A DNA stretch of 64,000 nt, from assembly GCA_016859345.1 (NCBI GenBank), contig CM029129.1, positions 15,129,399 to 15,193,398 of the forward strand, written 5' to 3'. A program made the translations under genes and the position numbers. This stretch comes from Istiophorus platypterus (taxonomy: Eukaryota; Chordata; Actinopteri; Istiophoriformes; Istiophoridae). Position 1 is the stretch's first letter; each line of letters starts with the position of its first letter. Below are positions 27,940 through 39,062 of the stretch, one piece after another. The notes under the pieces are model-generated. The model searched no databases. It was not told where the DNA came from and worked only from the letters and a program-made list of their open reading frames with translations.

Positions 27940-30594
27940 TAGAAACACTCCTACACCTCCAGAAATAGAGGCAGCAACAGTCTCACTGAATCTCTCAGCC
28001 CACATGTTGATAATGTCACCTTTTCAGTGTTTCATTACCTTGTGCTAACAATCAGAGAACATCCTTCTCTCTCCCCTCTGTCTGTCTGTGTCTCTCACTC
28101 TGTCTATATTTTGGGATCAGTGACATGTTTGAGAGGAACTGTCATTCCATATAATTGCCACAGTTAATGGTGCTACATTGCAATTTATCCACATCATCTA
28201 GAGAGAGAAGAGTTTGTGAACCATTAATGTAAGTACTCTAACTTGTAAACTGCACTCAGAGGAAATATCAGACAAAGTGAGGACAGAATGGATGCAAGGT
28301 CCAGCACAGAGGAGGTTGGATCATAATTACAGAGGACTCATCGACTATAACACTCTTCTGATCTTGGCTGACATTACCATAGATCAGCCAGATGAGGTTA
28401 TCTTATAATTGTCAGGTGGACTGGGGCAGTAACACAACTGATCTTAGATCACTGTGTAATTTTCTGCCTTAACACATAGGAAGAAAAGACTATCGAATTA
28501 AGTTTTCCAATGTGCAAATGCAGTTTCCACACACATCCACGAATAATGTATAATAGTGTGTGAAATATCATAGCTGATCTCAGAGCGGTTGAAGCTGATT
28601 CAAGAGCAGCTTGTCACCTGTCAAAGACAGTAATAAGCATGCACAAATGTCCATAATTGCTTTTCCTCCCGCTACTTGACAAGCCACAGCCTTTGTCATC
28701 AAAACATGGCCACACCCATGATGCTTAGGTAAGCTAATTCTGAGCGCTGGTAGTCAACCTAACTTTCATAGACAATAACCTACTGCAACCACGAGTGGGC
28801 AGTAAGTTACAAAATTATAGACAATATTTGACTTGTGCGAAACAACGCTGCCCTGAGATGAAATGACAGATATGGCTTCCACTTTGCCATCATCCTAATT
28901 GATGTCTATTTTAAGCTTTAACTGGATGAGCACTGCTAGCCTCACTTGCCCTCACAGCACTCCCGTCAATTTTCTGAGACGCACAACTCAGTGTTTACAG
29001 CAGAAGCACTAACCTTAGTGTTGCGACACTTGCAACAGTTTGATTGCATAAATATTCATGTCTTCAGCCATATAATGTTATAAGAATAAAAGGCATAAAC
29101 GGGTACACAGATTGAGCATGGATGGGTTTAACCACAACCAAGGTAAAAATGTCGATATGATCTAAGGAAGACAAACGGTCAACAAAGAATTAGCTTATCT
29201 AAGCAAAAGAAAGGAACAATGTACTGAAACTAAAAAAAGAATAAAATTGGGACATCATGCTGGGTAAAGTCAAAGTATTCCTTCTTTATCTGTGATATCT
29301 CAATATGTAACTTTCTATTTAGTTTTTGGATACAAACCTGGTAACCTCTCCTCAGTTCATACAGCCCGGGATATATTGAACGTTTGTCCTGCAAATTAAC
29401 TTTGACATCAAAACAATTAAAATAGTCCTCTGTCCTTTTATAGTTAATTCGGTCCATTAGTCTATCAAGTTACTTCAATCTCCAAGAACAATGCATTATA
29501 CATTGCATTTTTTGACAGTTAAATACAGTACAAAGATAAATATTAGCAAAATAAACACAGCAATTATTAGAAAAAAAAAGAGTCTAATTAGAAGTAAAGA
29601 GACAGGAAAACATTCCAGCTTAAAAGACCATTTAAACGATATCCGTAATAGATTATTTTGCTCTCTGAGGCATGATAGGCAGTAGTGCACCGTTTCACTG
29701 GGTAGAATCAGTGTCCCAGAAAAGTCTTCTAAGGAAATCAACTAAACAGTGGAACAGATGGTCAGTGAGATTTTAATGCCCAGGCCAAACTAAACTGTTG
29801 TGCGTTGGTTGGTTAAATCTCAGGGTTATAATCAGTGTTATGTAAACTGACAAGTGAGAGCGCCGCTGCTGTGCAGTCTGCCTCCGTTCTGTGGCCCTAT
29901 CCGCTTGCATCAACAGCACTGTTTGTATGTTTAGCATGTATACACAAACCGACATGTGTTTTTGAGAGGGAAGATGAGAGGAGAGCCACTATGTACATGA
30001 ACTAACCAAGATGAGATGGAGAGACCAGGATAGAAGCAGGAAAAGATAGATAAATGCAGATGTTCAGTAAAATTCATTCATTTTCTATAGGAAAAGCATT
30101 TGAGTGACAAATAAAAAGGCCAATGAGGACGTCAGCTCATCACAGAAAGAAACAACCACCACAGCTGAAGCCAGCGTGAAGTATCTATAGAAGCACTTTC
30201 TCTAATGGTTTACAAGAGGCCGGCTCCAAGAAACTGTATTGAAGTGAGTTGGTAAAAACCCAAATAAATCCATATCTAAAAGAGATGTTTATTTGGGAGC
30301 TGATCAAACAGGCACAACATGAAGAAAAATATGAAATAAGCAAACGGCTCTTTGGGCGCTTTAATTGAAAGTAGATCTGTTGCCGTATTTCGGTGTACTG
30401 CATCAAAATAGATAACACCCTCTTTGGCTGCTTTCCCCCAGCGGGGACAGGCCTATACATGTGAATGACTGGTGTCTGGTACTGACTGACTGACTGATAC
30501 AGTTATACCATTGGTCAGCTGAATGCTGCGTGACTGAATGATCCAGTGGCACCTTTGGTCACCGATCCAGTGTTTGGAATCGCGTCATCAGGGG

Positions 30595-31115
30595 GGGCAT
30601 TTACACGCATTGTTGCCAAGTTAGCGCCTTTGTCACCAGACCGACTTCCCCCACCACTCTAATGACTTTTTTTTCAAACAGTCAACTAGTGACAGATCTG
30701 GTGTCTTTTAGACAAATGAAGCCATGGTTATAAAATCATGAATTTAGCTGTGCAGAGCAGAGGCTTGGAAATGGCTGGGAATTGACATCAGGTTTACACG
30801 TAGTCTTAATGGGCTGTGTTTTTAGTCACTATTTCATATTTGTTCCCTTGTCTGACAACAGGAACAGAAGAAAAATGTAAATGAGAACAGTTTTATTGAG
30901 AATTCAGCTGCATTAAATCACCGTATATGTAAGCTCGGACAGTAGCAGAGAAGCAAACAGATAAAGAACTGAAAGGGGATGACGCAAGACAGAATGCAAA
31001 TTCAACATGATGATGTCATGAATATGCTAACTAGCGCATTCCGTCATCTGGCGACATTTAGTGACTTTAGCTACTTTCCATTGAGAGTAGTTTTTTAACA
31101 CCTGTACGGCAATTT
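30595..31115. mobile_element. Interspersed repeat with 'tagcgac' motifs
   Basis: The left part reads ttgttgccaagttagcgcct then ttgtcaccaga. The right part reads gctaactagcgcattccgtc then atctggcgacatttagtgac and tagctactttccattgag. These words resemble a dispersed teleost repeat rich in tagcgac/ctggcgac. The two parts may be the ends of one decayed element. Type and exact limits are uncertain. Confidence 0.4.
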
Positions 31116-33754
31116 TGCACATTGACCATACACAGCTGAGCCATACTATGTTGTTGTATTTTAACTGTGAGTGGAAAACTACTGAATTGCATAACATGAG
31201 GAGGAGATATGATATTTAATCTTGCAGCAAAAAGTACTGGGTGTGTAAGATAAAAAGATGCTGAATTGTCTGAAGGCAGCTGAAAAAAATAGAAAGAATA
31301 ATAATAATAATTTTTTAAAAAAACATTGTCTTTATTATGTAAACTTTATTTGGCTTCCTGTATGATTACATAAAATGGATGCTGCTCTCCATCATTGTGT
31401 TGATGTCTATTCCTCTGCATTCAGTAGTTCATTTAGTTACTATATATTGACATGAATAGCGATGAATCGCAGATTCTTAACAGATTTTGAATGTTATGGT
31501 ATTCTTTTTATTTTATTCAAAAGGCTTACAATTGTAAAATTACTAAAAACTACAATCTTATTACAAGTAAAGAGCATTTACATACATTTACACACCTGTC
31601 CATTAAGTGTATGTAAGTCAATTAAGTGTCTTAGTTTGAAGAAATTCAATGATACACGTACTTGTTGGTACAAAGATGGAGCAGGGGGGGGCTCTGAATT
31701 CTTAATCTCAGGTTAGCACATACTGCATAAGAATTCTAAACATGGAGCTGAGCAGTGTACTTCTTTTGATATTCATTCACATGGTGTTTATAAATCATGG
31801 TGTTTCATTGGCGATCATAAATATTTGAGTGTAAAAAGATCAACTGGCTGCATAATGCAGTTGCCTGCAGAGATTTGCAGACTAACTCTAGCTTTAGCTC
31901 TGGATTTACCTCCTTATTTTGTCCTGCATAATGTTGTGCATGTATGAGCGTGTGTGTGTGTGTGTGTGTGTAAGTGGACAGATGTGAGTGTTTGTGTGCT
32001 TGTTGCTAATTCAAAAGCCTTTATCACAGTGTATGCATGTAGGATATAAATGACTATTTCTGCACAACCTTCATATATATATGCATTTATGTCTCTTAAT
32101 ATTCATACACACAGGATTTGTTTGTAGATGCGTTTGCATTCACATAATGTATATTAGCATAAGCTTTTGTAATAGTACCGTAGTTACTGGGCAGATTAAT
32201 CTTGGTTTACTTTTAATTACTTGAGTTGACCCTAGTCATTTATGTTCTGTAATTAATCTGTACAATATACTGTGGTCAATTATATATTTTTTGTCATGAC
32301 TTTATTTTGGATAGTTTCAGTATCTAGTTTTACTTTTATTACTCAAATTAAATATTTTATTTTAATATCACTTATAGCATTATAACTATTATTATTAATG
32401 TGTAATATTTAAGTTATTCATTCAGTCCCCTCTTGGATTTATCCAAGAGAAACACTAGCCCAATTATTTGCCACAGCCAACAGCGGGGTTACACTTCCTT
32501 GACTGTGTACAGGTACAGTATAAATAGTTATGATATATTTTTATATGTGTGTCTCATTCAAGTGAATGGAAAAGTAGTCCTAGACTTGTGGACCCCAATG
32601 TATGTCATCTTCTCCAAGAGAGTTCCACACATCACCGGCTTAAACAGAATTTCACTATTTTCTCCGCCTGGAGACAGATAAAGTCACTTAACAGAGAAGA
32701 GAGCAGGTTTTTCAAAATTTTATGTACCAAGCTTACATTTGATTAAAATCTGTTATTAACAGAATTTAAACGGTTATTTATCAAGAGCAGTGCACTACTG
32801 CAGCTGTGACACCGAATATACTTTTTATTTACTTTAAATGAGATCCTTTAATAACCAAGTAAACAACACCTAACTGAGTTATTTTTATCTTCCAGTGCTG
32901 TTAAATGTTTAATATCAGCAATGACTGGTTTCTCCAGCATGCTGGTAGGCTGTAGAATAGTGCAACATGTGGGAGAGGATCAAGTGATTAATAAATGTGG
33001 TATGTTTGCAGCTTTGATGGAACGAGAATTCCCCATTTGTCTAATATATGCTAAGCTGTATTTCAATGCTCTTTAATTCCTTTAACATGTTTCTTAAAAT
33101 TATATTCTGAGTCCAAATTAGTCAGAGTATAAATTAGCCAAGATTTGTCGGTAACTGTCAATCCTTTTGTCCCTTTGTAAGAGTGTCTAACCAAAATGTT
33201 TTTACTGTGTACAAATAAAACACATATCCATCATCATTTTATCAAAATATTCATTTGAGATACGATTGATCAAACACCTGATCAATCTCATTAAAATATG
33301 TAAGAATATCCATAGCTGCTGCAAGAATCTATGTTTTATTCATGTACACATAGTCTATTCCATTAAATTTATGCGTGATGTCCACAAGCAGTCCGTATGT
33401 GTTTTTACAGTATGTGACACGCTAGACTTGGCCTGAAACAGTGAGTCAGAGAAGATCTCAGCTTATGGCTGATTGAGGAGAGCAGCTCGCAGAGGGGAAG
33501 CACTCTTTTGTCTTCTACATCAGCCTGATTTATTCCTCAAGACAACTGATTGAGCCAAGTCACTCTTAATGCTCTGCAAAATGGGAGCTACAGACTGCAG
33601 CTTTTGTGTCTGCGAGAAGGGCAGGTATCCAGCTATTTGGCAGCATCATCTTCTGACAGTGCATTCTGGTCCGCTCTGGTACCAGCCTTACTTCAGTCTT
33701 ATTTTTTGGATAAGCGCTAAAGTGACACTGGCTTTGATTGACAATGAGTGTTTC
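31116..33754. other. Upstream DNA between two repeats, nothing recognised
   Basis: AT-rich sequence with one GT microsatellite. No coding or RNA gene signal. Confidence 0.65.
31950..31972. repeat. GT microsatellite
   Basis: (GT)11 uninterrupted. Confidence 0.9.
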
Positions 33755-34582
33755 CAGGGGTGCCACGTAGGATTATGGGCCCTATGAGATGATATCACAT
33801 TGGGTCCCATCGACACGACACCACGGGCCACACAACCCTGAAAATAAAACACTATGCAGACGTGCAAGCAACTTTCTGCATACAGTGGAATTTATTACTT
33901 AATGGAAGACTTATAATCTCCATAAGGAACTCTAAAATAAATATTTTTTTCAGTCTGCAACAAAGCCATGGCCACATGGCTTGAAGTTATTATTTTAATA
34001 TTGGCTGTCACTTTCATACAGACTAAGTCACTCAATTCTTCAAACTGTACAGCATCCGATACAGACTATAGACTGTTTTTTTGTGTTTTTTGGATTATAT
34101 AATGATGTGGAAAAACAATAACAGTGTTTTAATCCTCATCATTTAACACAATGCTGATCAGCTTCTCCAGTAGAGTAGAGCTGGTTCATTTGGGTTTGGG
34201 GGGACAAGGCTGATGAGCCTAAAGCTGCATCTGTTAGGCCGTGCACCAGGCAAGGGCAAGGACAGCTGATATAATATGAATAGCTTGCCAGAAGTTCAAC
34301 TGCATTGATTAAAATATGCAAAAGAAGCATAAAATGTAAAAAAGAAATTAAATTTCAACAAAGTAACTGATGATAGGGGAGCAGAAGTAGCCTATTTCAC
34401 TATAAACCAAGTTAACGGGTTAAATTCCACCACTTACAGGCTACACAAGAAAAGAAAAAGAAACTATTAGTTAGGTTAGTACATTGTATATAAAATGTTC
34501 TAATAACTTTTTAGGGCCTCTGTCAGTCAAGGGCCCTTAGAATACCCCCACCCCCTGCCCCCCAACCCCTATGGCACCCCTG
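33755..34582. mobile_element. Non-autonomous hAT-like transposon, 828 bp
   Basis: The ends are perfect 11-bp inverted repeats (CAGGGGTGCCA ... TGGCACCCCTG), starting with the CAGGGG typical of hAT elements. The flanking 8-mers are AGTGTTTC (33747-33754) and AATGTCTC (34583-34590), identical at 6 of 8 positions with both differences transitions. This is what a decayed 8-bp hAT target-site duplication should look like. Both ends also carry GGGCCC-type subterminal motifs. No transposase ORF is present. Confidence 0.7.
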
Positions 34583-35979
34583 AATGTCTCTCCTCTTCCT
34601 AGTACTGTGGATAACACCTCACTGAGCATATTCACCCACACCTGTGGAAAGTCTCAGGTAGCGTGCTCCATCCAGGTTGAAGGGGTAGAAGATGAGAAGA
34701 CAATGGGAGCCAGACATGAGCAAAATGAGACCTTGGGCAGCAGACACTAAATCCGGGTTCGAGAGCCAAAGTAGTTGCAGAGTTTCAACCTAATAGCACT
34801 TTGAAATGCACCAGCACAAGGGGCAGAAAAGGCGAGCACAAATCAAGCTTTACTACAGTAATTGAATTGAAGTACCAAACTTGGGTTTATCCCTCTTTCC
34901 GTCCTGCTATAGCCTCCGTCGATGGCAGCCAGAGGGGGGCCCGACCTTCCTCCGCCTACTGGGCAGAGAGTGGCCTCGAGTGACCTCTTCTCCTGAGCTA
35001 AAACAAGCCCCTAGAACAATCCACCCGCATGGAGACGCACTGAGCCTCAGGATTCTCCGATTGAGTGGCAATACATGCCAAATTAAGACATTCATCCCCT
35101 GTGAAGAGCAGGATGAAAGGAACCCTCTCCCACCTTTCCTGGTCTTATCCTCTTTTTGAAATGCTCTTTACTGCCTACAAATAAACTGAAACTGATACTT
35201 CAGACAGGGGCTGCGGACAAGGGCTGAAAAAGAATGCGGGGGTTTTAAATTTGTGTGATAGTCATTAAAAAGCGGGTGTTGACTGAACTAAACAGAAGTC
35301 AGCAAAACCTTTCAAGGTCATGACTGCTCAAAGGGCCACTTTTCCTTTGAGAGACAGCAATCAAACAAACTAAACACGGGGCTTTGAGTGGACAAAGGCT
35401 CCGCAGGACACCCCAAAGAGCAAAAGGTTTTTGTACCTGGATATTTTCCCACACACAAGAAGACACGGTGATGAAATACAGCACGAATGACTTTACTTTA
35501 AAAGGTCAAATGGAAAAAATAAATAAATACTAAAACACACTGACATGTTCTAGATTGATTGCGCATCTGAGCAAAACACGCACACTCAGAAACACGCATG
35601 GGCACATGCACAACGCGGATAAAAATAACACAGAGACACAAATGTGGGCACAGATACAAACCGACAAGAAACAGTTAAGTGCAAACAGGCAAAAGGCGGC
35701 AGCAGGTTACTTTTACGCGTTAAAGTGTCACTGATACGAGAGTGACCCCGCCACGCGTTGCCTCGGATGTCAGTTTACCACAGTTTGCATGTCAGGTGTT
35801 AGTGGAGCGAAACAAACTGCCACCACATACAGCACCGTGACAAACAGAGAACGAGGGGGGGGCGTTCATCAATATCCCTTTTTTTTACCATTCAAAAGCA
35901 CTGTTCGCAGCGAGTGATTATTTCCCCATAACCTGCACATCTCTCACCTAAATTACCGCCATCCATCTCTCTCTATTTA
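34583..35979. other. Upstream DNA, CpG density rising
   Basis: No gene recognised. CpG content begins to rise after about 35.6 kb, leading into the probable promoter region. Confidence 0.65.
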
Positions 35980-36245
35980 GCCCTGCGCGCACGCACACGC
36001 ACGCACTAACCCTCCCACGCACGCACACACGCACCCCTCTTCACTATTCGTTCCCATCACCTGCCCGGAGATGGAGCTGTGCGTCAGCAGGCGAGTCTCC
36101 CCTCGCCTGCCGCTGTTTGTTAGAGAGGTGGCGGTGGCGCATCGGGCTAAGTTGATCGCTTGTTTTTGGAGACGGTGACTATTGTTTCCAAAGAAGGATG
36201 ATTATCTTCTCTCTGGCATGAGGAGGGGGGGGGTGTTATTTATTT

Positions 36246-36271
36246 AAAACAAACAAACAAACAAACAAACC
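36246..36271. repeat. AAAC tetranucleotide repeat
   Basis: About six aaac units within the CpG-rich region. Confidence 0.9.
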
Positions 36272-36520
36272 AACGTGAGAACGGGAGTCGCGCTTCTCCC
36301 CTCTCCGCCGCCCGTCGCGGGGGCCGTGCGCGTCAACGCAAACGCGCACGCGGGCACGTGTTGGTTATGCATGCCCCCACGTGCACGCGCGCTCACGGGC
36401 AAATCTGGTCACATGCAGCGGTGGCGTCTGGCTTCGGGAGAAGAGGAGGCAGCTTGAAACGACTCTCCACTTGCATTACAATAGCATTAATTCAACGGAA
36501 GGGGCTCCTGGGGGTGTGGA

Positions 36521-36525
36521 GTTGT

Positions 36526-36557
<32 letters not shown>
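36521..36557. repeat. GTT trinucleotide repeat
   Basis: About ten gtt units; gives spurious poly-Leu and poly-Val frames. Confidence 0.9.
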
Positions 36558-36558
<1 letters not shown>

Positions 36559-36768
36559 TAACCTCTTGTTATGATTATTAAAATATGCGCGTGCACCTGC
36601 AGCATCAGGTTACGTGGATGGGTGGATAGACAGATCGATTGATCGATCGATGGACAGGTAGATATTCAGATATTTAATTGAATGCAAAGGTGCACGTCAG
36701 CCCACGACGCCGTCCCTCATAACTAATCGCGCTCAAGCACTACTTTAACCACGCGTGAGGAGGCAACG

Positions 36769-36770
<2 letters not shown>

Positions 36771-36829
<59 letters not shown>
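36771..36829. repeat. CA microsatellite, 59 bp
   Basis: An uninterrupted (CA)29 in the probable promoter region. Confidence 0.95.
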
Positions 36830-36835
<6 letters not shown>

Positions 36836-37183
36836 TGACTGAGGAAACGTTGCACTGCAGACCAGACTGACGTGACTACACCGCCAGCTCACTCTGCCTG
36901 CTCTGATGAGAAAAAACCCCCAGTCAGAACTGAAGGCGAAAAAATGAGTTGCTCCTCTGTCAAAAAAGCATCCCCCCCATCAACAGCTGGGCTTTTTCTT
37001 TATAAGAGGCTTATACCATCGTGAATTACACCGATATGATACAAACTGCCCCCCCGAGATCGTCCCCGCGTCTTCCCCCTCATGCCTCCCGCTGTAGTCC
37101 TCGGTGATGAAAATGTCCTCTGATTTGTAGTTTAACTTGAAATACGCAGATGACTACAAAAATATACGCTGGGTATCATCAGC

Positions 37184-37186
<3 letters not shown>

Positions 37187-37214
<28 letters not shown>
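37187..37214. repeat. Poly(T) tract, 28 bp
   Basis: A homopolymer immediately upstream of the cctcccttgcag acceptor of the candidate 5' exon at 37227. It may serve as its pyrimidine tract. Confidence 0.95.
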
Positions 37215-37226
37215 CCTCCCTTGCAG

Positions 37227-37362
37227 ATGCACGCAGCTCAGCGCTCCTCGCCCGTTCTCAGCTCAGTCTGGAGCGGCGCGGCTGTGGCAGCAGAATATTT
37301 GGCCGTAAACGGAGACACAGTCGCTGTTGTCTCGATGCGAAACGTGGGTTTTTAAGGAGACG
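37227..37362 (+). other. Candidate non-coding 5' exon bounded by strong splice sites
   Basis: A 28-T pyrimidine tract followed by cctcccttgcag gives one of the strongest acceptors in the region, and GACG followed by gtgagt is a strong donor 136 bp later. The segment begins exactly with ATG and contains a 42-codon upstream ORF (starts MHAAQRSSPV, stop at 37353-37355). Mammalian GABRA genes use several alternative 5' UTR exons, so this could be one. No transcript evidence is available here. Confidence 0.35.
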
Positions 37363-37449
37363 GTGAGTGATTCGGGAAGGAGGATTTTAATTGCAGAGAG
37401 CGGCTCGTCTCATCAGTGCAAGCCGGTGAGGGAACACGATTTTCTTTAA

Positions 37450-37495
37450 ATATATATATATATATATATATACATATATATGTATATATATATAT
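37450..37495. repeat. TA repeat with a tacatatatatgta palindrome
   Basis: (TA)n with symmetric c/g interruptions that make the whole tract self-complementary. Confidence 0.9.
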
Positions 37496-37869
37496 GGAGG
37501 TGTCTTTTTCCCTGCTTGTGTGCGCGCGTGTATCCGAGCCCTGCGATCCATTGCCGTTTTCATTCCTGTTTTTGCATCGTCTTAAGTACTTACTGTCCGT
37601 TTTTCATGTCTGCTACTCCTGCCCATAAGATGCCCTAGCTGTTTTGTTCGCAGGCGATCTTTAGATAAATTTTTATCTCCTTGGAAATCATCACGTAGGA
37701 GTCAGGGAGAGACACAGAGAAAGCGCGACGGGGGAGAGAGGGAAGAAAAAAAAAAAAAAACAACAAACAAACCAAGGGATCCCGGTGAAAATGTAAGAGG
37801 ATTTTTATTCAGCAGCCACTGGAAAAAAAGAGATTAGGGCGACAGCAGTGGAAGTTAAATTGTGCTGCA

Positions 37870-37884
37870 TATAAAATGGGCGGG
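37870..37884 (+). promoter_or_regulatory. TATA-like element with adjoining GC box
   Basis: TATAAAA at 37870-37876 is followed at once by GGGCGGG at 37878-37884. If used, initiation would fall near 37,900. The exon could then run to the gtgagt donor at 38346 and splice to 39986/39989. A GC box downstream of a TATA box is unusual, so this is a weak call. Confidence 0.3.
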
Positions 37885-38621
37885 CTGGTCTTTATATTAG
37901 GTTGGTACAGCCTATTCTAAAATAAGATGGTCCGCGCTTGGACACAGCCTGTGTGTGCACCGTGCGCTTTAATTACAGGCACGGTCGACGAACTGAAACA
38001 CACAGCCGGTTTTCGGACGGAGACCTCGGTAGACAGTCCAGATATGTCGGTTTAGCACAACATTTATTCCTTTTTCTTTTTCTTTTTTTTTGGCTGCCTG
38101 ACAGACCGAGAGAGTTCAACTCGCCACAGCACCGCCAATGAACAGTGAGAGAGACCTGCGCATATCGTCAGCAGCCGCTTCTCCAGCCTCGAGCTAAAAT
38201 TCGTCAGATCTGAGATCACAGAGGATTTTTCTTTTTTTTCTCCCCCCCCCCTCCTCCTCATTCAGTCCGGCTAGAAGAGATATTCACAAAAAAAAAGTTT
38301 GAGGATACAGGCGGCGGACGCCGAATATACCCCGACCCGTCTGCTGTGAGTGATTTTCTCCATTTTTATCGCCTTTTATTTTTTTAAATCAGGCAGAAGA
38401 AAAGAGGGGGGGGGGTGAGAGGAGTAACGCTCGGATTTAGAAGGGGATGGTTTGTGTTGCTGGACACTGCCAGGATCGAAGGCGAGTTTTTATTGGGGGG
38501 GGACAGTTGAAATTAAAAGCGTTTGAGGGCGATTTTTTAATTTTGATTATTTTGATTATTTTTACGGTAACACCGGAGCCGTCCGGTGCTTTTTTTTTTT
38601 TTTAACGGGAGGCGGGCTGGT

Positions 38622-38642
38622 TCCAGCACCGCGGACAGCGCT
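38622..38642 (+). promoter_or_regulatory. RE1/NRSE-like REST binding site
   Basis: The 21 bases TCCAGCACCGCGGACAGCGC plus T match the canonical RE1 consensus I know (TTCAGCACCACGGACAGCGC plus C) at 18 of 21 positions. Both half-sites, AGCACC and GGACAG, are intact at canonical spacing. The site lies 1.4 kb upstream of the gabra1 start codon, in the CpG-rich putative promoter / 5' UTR region. By family knowledge REST binding would silence this neuronal gene in non-neuronal cells. The motif is seen directly; occupancy is inferred. Confidence 0.75.
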
Positions 38643-38951
38643 CCGGATAAAAACGGCGTCGACGCGCATTTGCTTAATTGCTCGGCCGCGCAGGGGTCGG
38701 ATCGCCGTGCGTGCGTTTGGACCGGCCTCACGGATATGCCAGTTGCATGCTAAATTCACGCCGAGCCCGAATATATTCCCGTATCGTGGAGGAGAGGGTG
38801 CCATTTCCTCTGAATAACTTAGAAAGTGTGCTTGTGCGGGATTTTCTCCTCCGTTCGTTAATCTGCATCATCCCCGCTTTATCAAATCCTTGCCAACCAA
38901 AAGGATTTATTTTATTTTTTATTTTATTTTTCAACAGAGCATTGTTTTGCA

Positions 38952-39010
38952 CCCCCCCCCCCCCCCCACCACCACCTCCTCCTCCTCCCCTCTCCTCCTC
39001 TCCTCCCCCC
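38952..39010. repeat. Poly(C) and CCT-rich tract
   Basis: Sixteen C are followed by cac and cct units, forming a long pyrimidine tract before the cttacag acceptor at 39029. Confidence 0.9.
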
Positions 39011-39029
39011 GACTCCCATCCGCTTACAG

Positions 39030-39062
39030 TGCACCTTGGAACATCATGAGCAAGTAGCAGAG
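39030..39062 (+). other. Candidate 33-nt 5' UTR micro-exon (or end of exon 1)
   Basis: A long C/T-rich tract (about 38950-39020) leads into cgcttacag, and 33 bases later CAGAG meets gtattg. The sequence contains ATG AGC AAG TAG, a three-residue upstream ORF. It could be a small internal 5' UTR exon, or simply the 3' end of a first exon starting near the RE1 site. Confidence 0.3.

Larger units (their letters stand above)
17331..30594. other. Intergenic / upstream DNA, no gene supported
   Basis: AT-rich, non-coding. It contains the purine-rich and GGAT tracts, a possible SINE fragment at 23.0 kb, a CRE-like motif at 26.45 kb and the CA repeat at 27.9 kb. Frames of up to 146 codons here are explained by repeats or low complexity. 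Confidence 0.7.
35980..38860. promoter_or_regulatory. CpG-rich region, probable gabra1 promoter / 5' UTR
   Basis: CpG dinucleotides are dense here, for example around 35990-36040, 36275-36440, 37230-37370 and 38560-38800, whereas they are scarce elsewhere in the window. The block ends 1.2 kb upstream of the first coding exon and holds candidate TATA, GC-box, RE1 and 5' UTR splice signals. It is interrupted by microsatellites. The transcription start cannot be fixed from sequence alone. Confidence 0.6.

Noticed and set aside
31575..31625. attaagtgtatgtaagtcaa resembling a Tc1-type terminal repeat
   Set aside because: Only about 15 bases match, there is no partner repeat and no transposase remnant.
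34736..34772. ccgggttcgagagcc resembling a tRNA B-box
   Set aside because: No A-box at the right distance and no cloverleaf can be drawn.
36071..36178. 35-codon frame starting MELCVSRRVS in the CpG-rich block
   Set aside because: It is short and unsupported by splice signals. Could be an upstream ORF at most.
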